Source: Pseudoselenomonas ruminantium (lineage in GTDB: Bacteria; Bacillota; Negativicutes; Selenomonadales; Selenomonadaceae). From it: 64,000 nt of DNA. Below the pieces are notes generated by a model that worked only from the letters and a program-made list of their open reading frames with translations, was not told where the DNA came from and ran no database searches. This document shows, one piece after another, positions 63,052 to 64,000 of the stretch. Made by a program: the position numbers and the translations under genes. Where the stretch lies: positions 95,929-159,928 of the forward strand of contig NZ_FOQK01000001.1 in the NCBI RefSeq assembly GCF_900113715.1, in the 5' to 3' direction. Position 1 is the stretch's first letter. Each line of letters begins with the position of its first letter.

Positions 63052-64000
63052 TCATTTGATGGCGTTGAGACGCTCGGCCAAGGTGCTGGCGCTTTCGTCG
63101 CCGCTGACACAGGTCATGATGGGCTGGGCTCCGAGCATGACGGTGTTGCCATCCACATAGGCCCGGCGCTTGTCGTGGCCGTTATGGTAGGCTGCCGCCA
63201 GGTTGCCCATGACGAAGTAGGAGCGCTCGCGTGCGCTCATGCCGCCAGCCGCAGCCGGGGTCGTGAAATCCTTGGTGTTGATGCGGATGAGCCCGTCTTT
63301 GTTCGTGACATGGTTACCGCTGTAAGACGAGAGTTTTTTGACGTAAGCGTCGCGGCGGTCGTCATCGGCGGGATGGTCGGAGAGGAATTCCTGCACAGCG
63401 GAGGCCTTGCTCTTGGAAAGGTCGAGGACGCGCTGCCAGACGGCAGCTGTCGCGCCGGGGTTGTAATTGGTATGGGTGATGTAGTCGAAGGCCAGGGCAT
63501 CGGCTTCGTTTTCCATCGGCTTGGTGATGTGGCGGTTGTTGATGACCTGGGCGACAAGGGCGCCGGCCTGGGAACCCGTGGCGGCGCCAAGGATCTGCAT
63601 GTTGAGCGAGTTGCGGGCACCTTTGACCGGGTGGTCCTTCTGCCCGTGCCCGAGCTCATGGGCCAGGACGACGGCAATCTCGTCTTCGTTGGTCAGCACG
63701 TTGTAGAGTCCCGTGTTGACACTGAGGTTGTGGCCAATCGTGCAGAAGGCGTTGAAGCCCTTCTGGTTGTTGATGAAGTAATTGTAAGGCTTGTTGTATA
63801 CGGAAGGATCGACGGCGCCGATTCCTGCCGTGAGGTTGGTCATGATGCGATCGAGCTGCTGGTTGAGCGCCCAGTCCTCATTCACGCCGTATTGTTTTTT
63901 CATCTCGCGGAAGTATTCCTGACGTCCTTCCTCGGAGTCATTGTACTTGCGCAGGAGAGCATCGAGCTGCGAATGGGCGGCAACACCGCCGATGATTGCG
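63052..64000 (-). CDS. M48-family zinc metalloprotease, 5' truncated by the window end
   Basis: The frame is open from the right edge of the window to the stop at 63052, giving at least 315 residues; ATG 63903 is internal and the N-terminus lies beyond 64000. The zinc motif HELGHGQKDH contains two histidine ligands and the catalytic glutamate; the third ligand is the E in ENEADALAFDY. This arrangement is that of periplasmic Oma1/BepA/LoiP-like M48 peptidases. The visible N-terminal part begins AIIGGVAAHSQLDALLRKYN, perhaps just after a signal peptide. The C-terminal 90 residues resemble no domain I can name. Role in envelope protein quality control is an inference. Confidence 0.88.
   Translation of the reverse strand, partial: AIIGGVAAHSQLDALLRKYNDSEEGRQEYFREMKKQYGVNEDWALNQQLDRIMTNLTAGIGAVDPSVYNKPYNYFINNQKGFNAFCTIGHNLSVNTGLYNVLTNEDEIAVVLAHELGHGQKDHPVKGARNSLNMQILGAATGSQAGALVAQVINNRHITKPMENEADALAFDYITHTNYNPGATAAVWQRVLDLSKSKASAVQEFLSDHPADDDRRDAYVKKLSSYSGNHVTNKDGLIRINTKDFTTPAAAGGMSARERSYFVMGNLAAAYHNGHDKRRAYVDGNTVMLGAQPIMTCVSGDESASTLAERLNAIK

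Overview
The window reads as chromosome of an anaerobic Negativicutes bacterium of the Selenomonas/Mitsuokella type; this is an inference from gene content, not a database result. The pointers are a PTP-like cysteine phytase closely resembling the Selenomonas ruminantium family, a very large 2-hydroxyacyl-CoA dehydratase activase-type protein, a short-form ThiC, rubrerythrin and desulfoferrodoxin for oxygen defence, Firmicutes-type ribosomal gene order with C+ zinc forms of S14, L36 and L24, and the 3' end of a filamentous-haemagglutinin-like secreted protein, which implies an outer membrane.

Layout. 1-13 kb: tail of a large repeat-bearing surface protein, tmRNA (minus strand, tag ANEDYALAA), corA behind a long structured leader, a chemoreceptor, rubrerythrin, a minus-strand pair (TVP38-like membrane protein and Tat-exported metallophosphoesterase), an AzgA-like permease, a secreted glucosaminidase, an ABC-F ATPase, a UbiB-like kinase, AroH chorismate mutase and, to 15.6 kb, transketolase. 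15.7-35.1 kb: the translation superoperon. It runs L7Ae-like protein, rpsL, rpsG, fusA, tuf; then the S10-spc block rpsJ to secY-adk; then infA, rpmJ, rpsM, rpsK, rpsD, rpoA, rplQ. Many of these genes start with GTG or TTG behind strong Shine-Dalgarno sequences.

35.1-41.8 kb: an accessory island between rplQ and the ECF transporter genes, which are adjacent in many Firmicutes. It holds a complete IS1182-type element inserted 20 bp after rplQ, an MTA/SAH-nucleosidase-like protein with an altered catalytic position, an MFS transporter with a palindrome over its promoter, a LysR regulator, a BsuPI-domain protein and desulfoferrodoxin. 41.9-45.2 kb: ecfA1-ecfA2-ecfT-truA. 45.4-49.6 kb: the 1418-residue activase-type protein.

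49.7-56.3 kb: a purine operon purC-E-F-M-N-H-D in which purH encodes only the IMP cyclohydrolase domain, so the preceding AICAR formyltransferase step must be encoded elsewhere. 56.4-64 kb: an alanine/glycine:cation symporter behind an attenuator-like leader, the secreted cysteine phytase, tRNA-Pro(CGG) on the minus strand, a TPP riboswitch controlling thiC, a universal stress protein, a CBS-domain protein, an AI-2E-family membrane protein, and a partial M48 peptidase that runs off the end of the window.

No CRISPR array, prophage or unmistakably new multi-gene system is visible. The least ordinary items are the truncated PurH, the corA leader, the IS-split ribosomal/ECF junction, the altered nucleosidase and the phytase gene whose 3' end doubles as the tRNA-Pro terminator.
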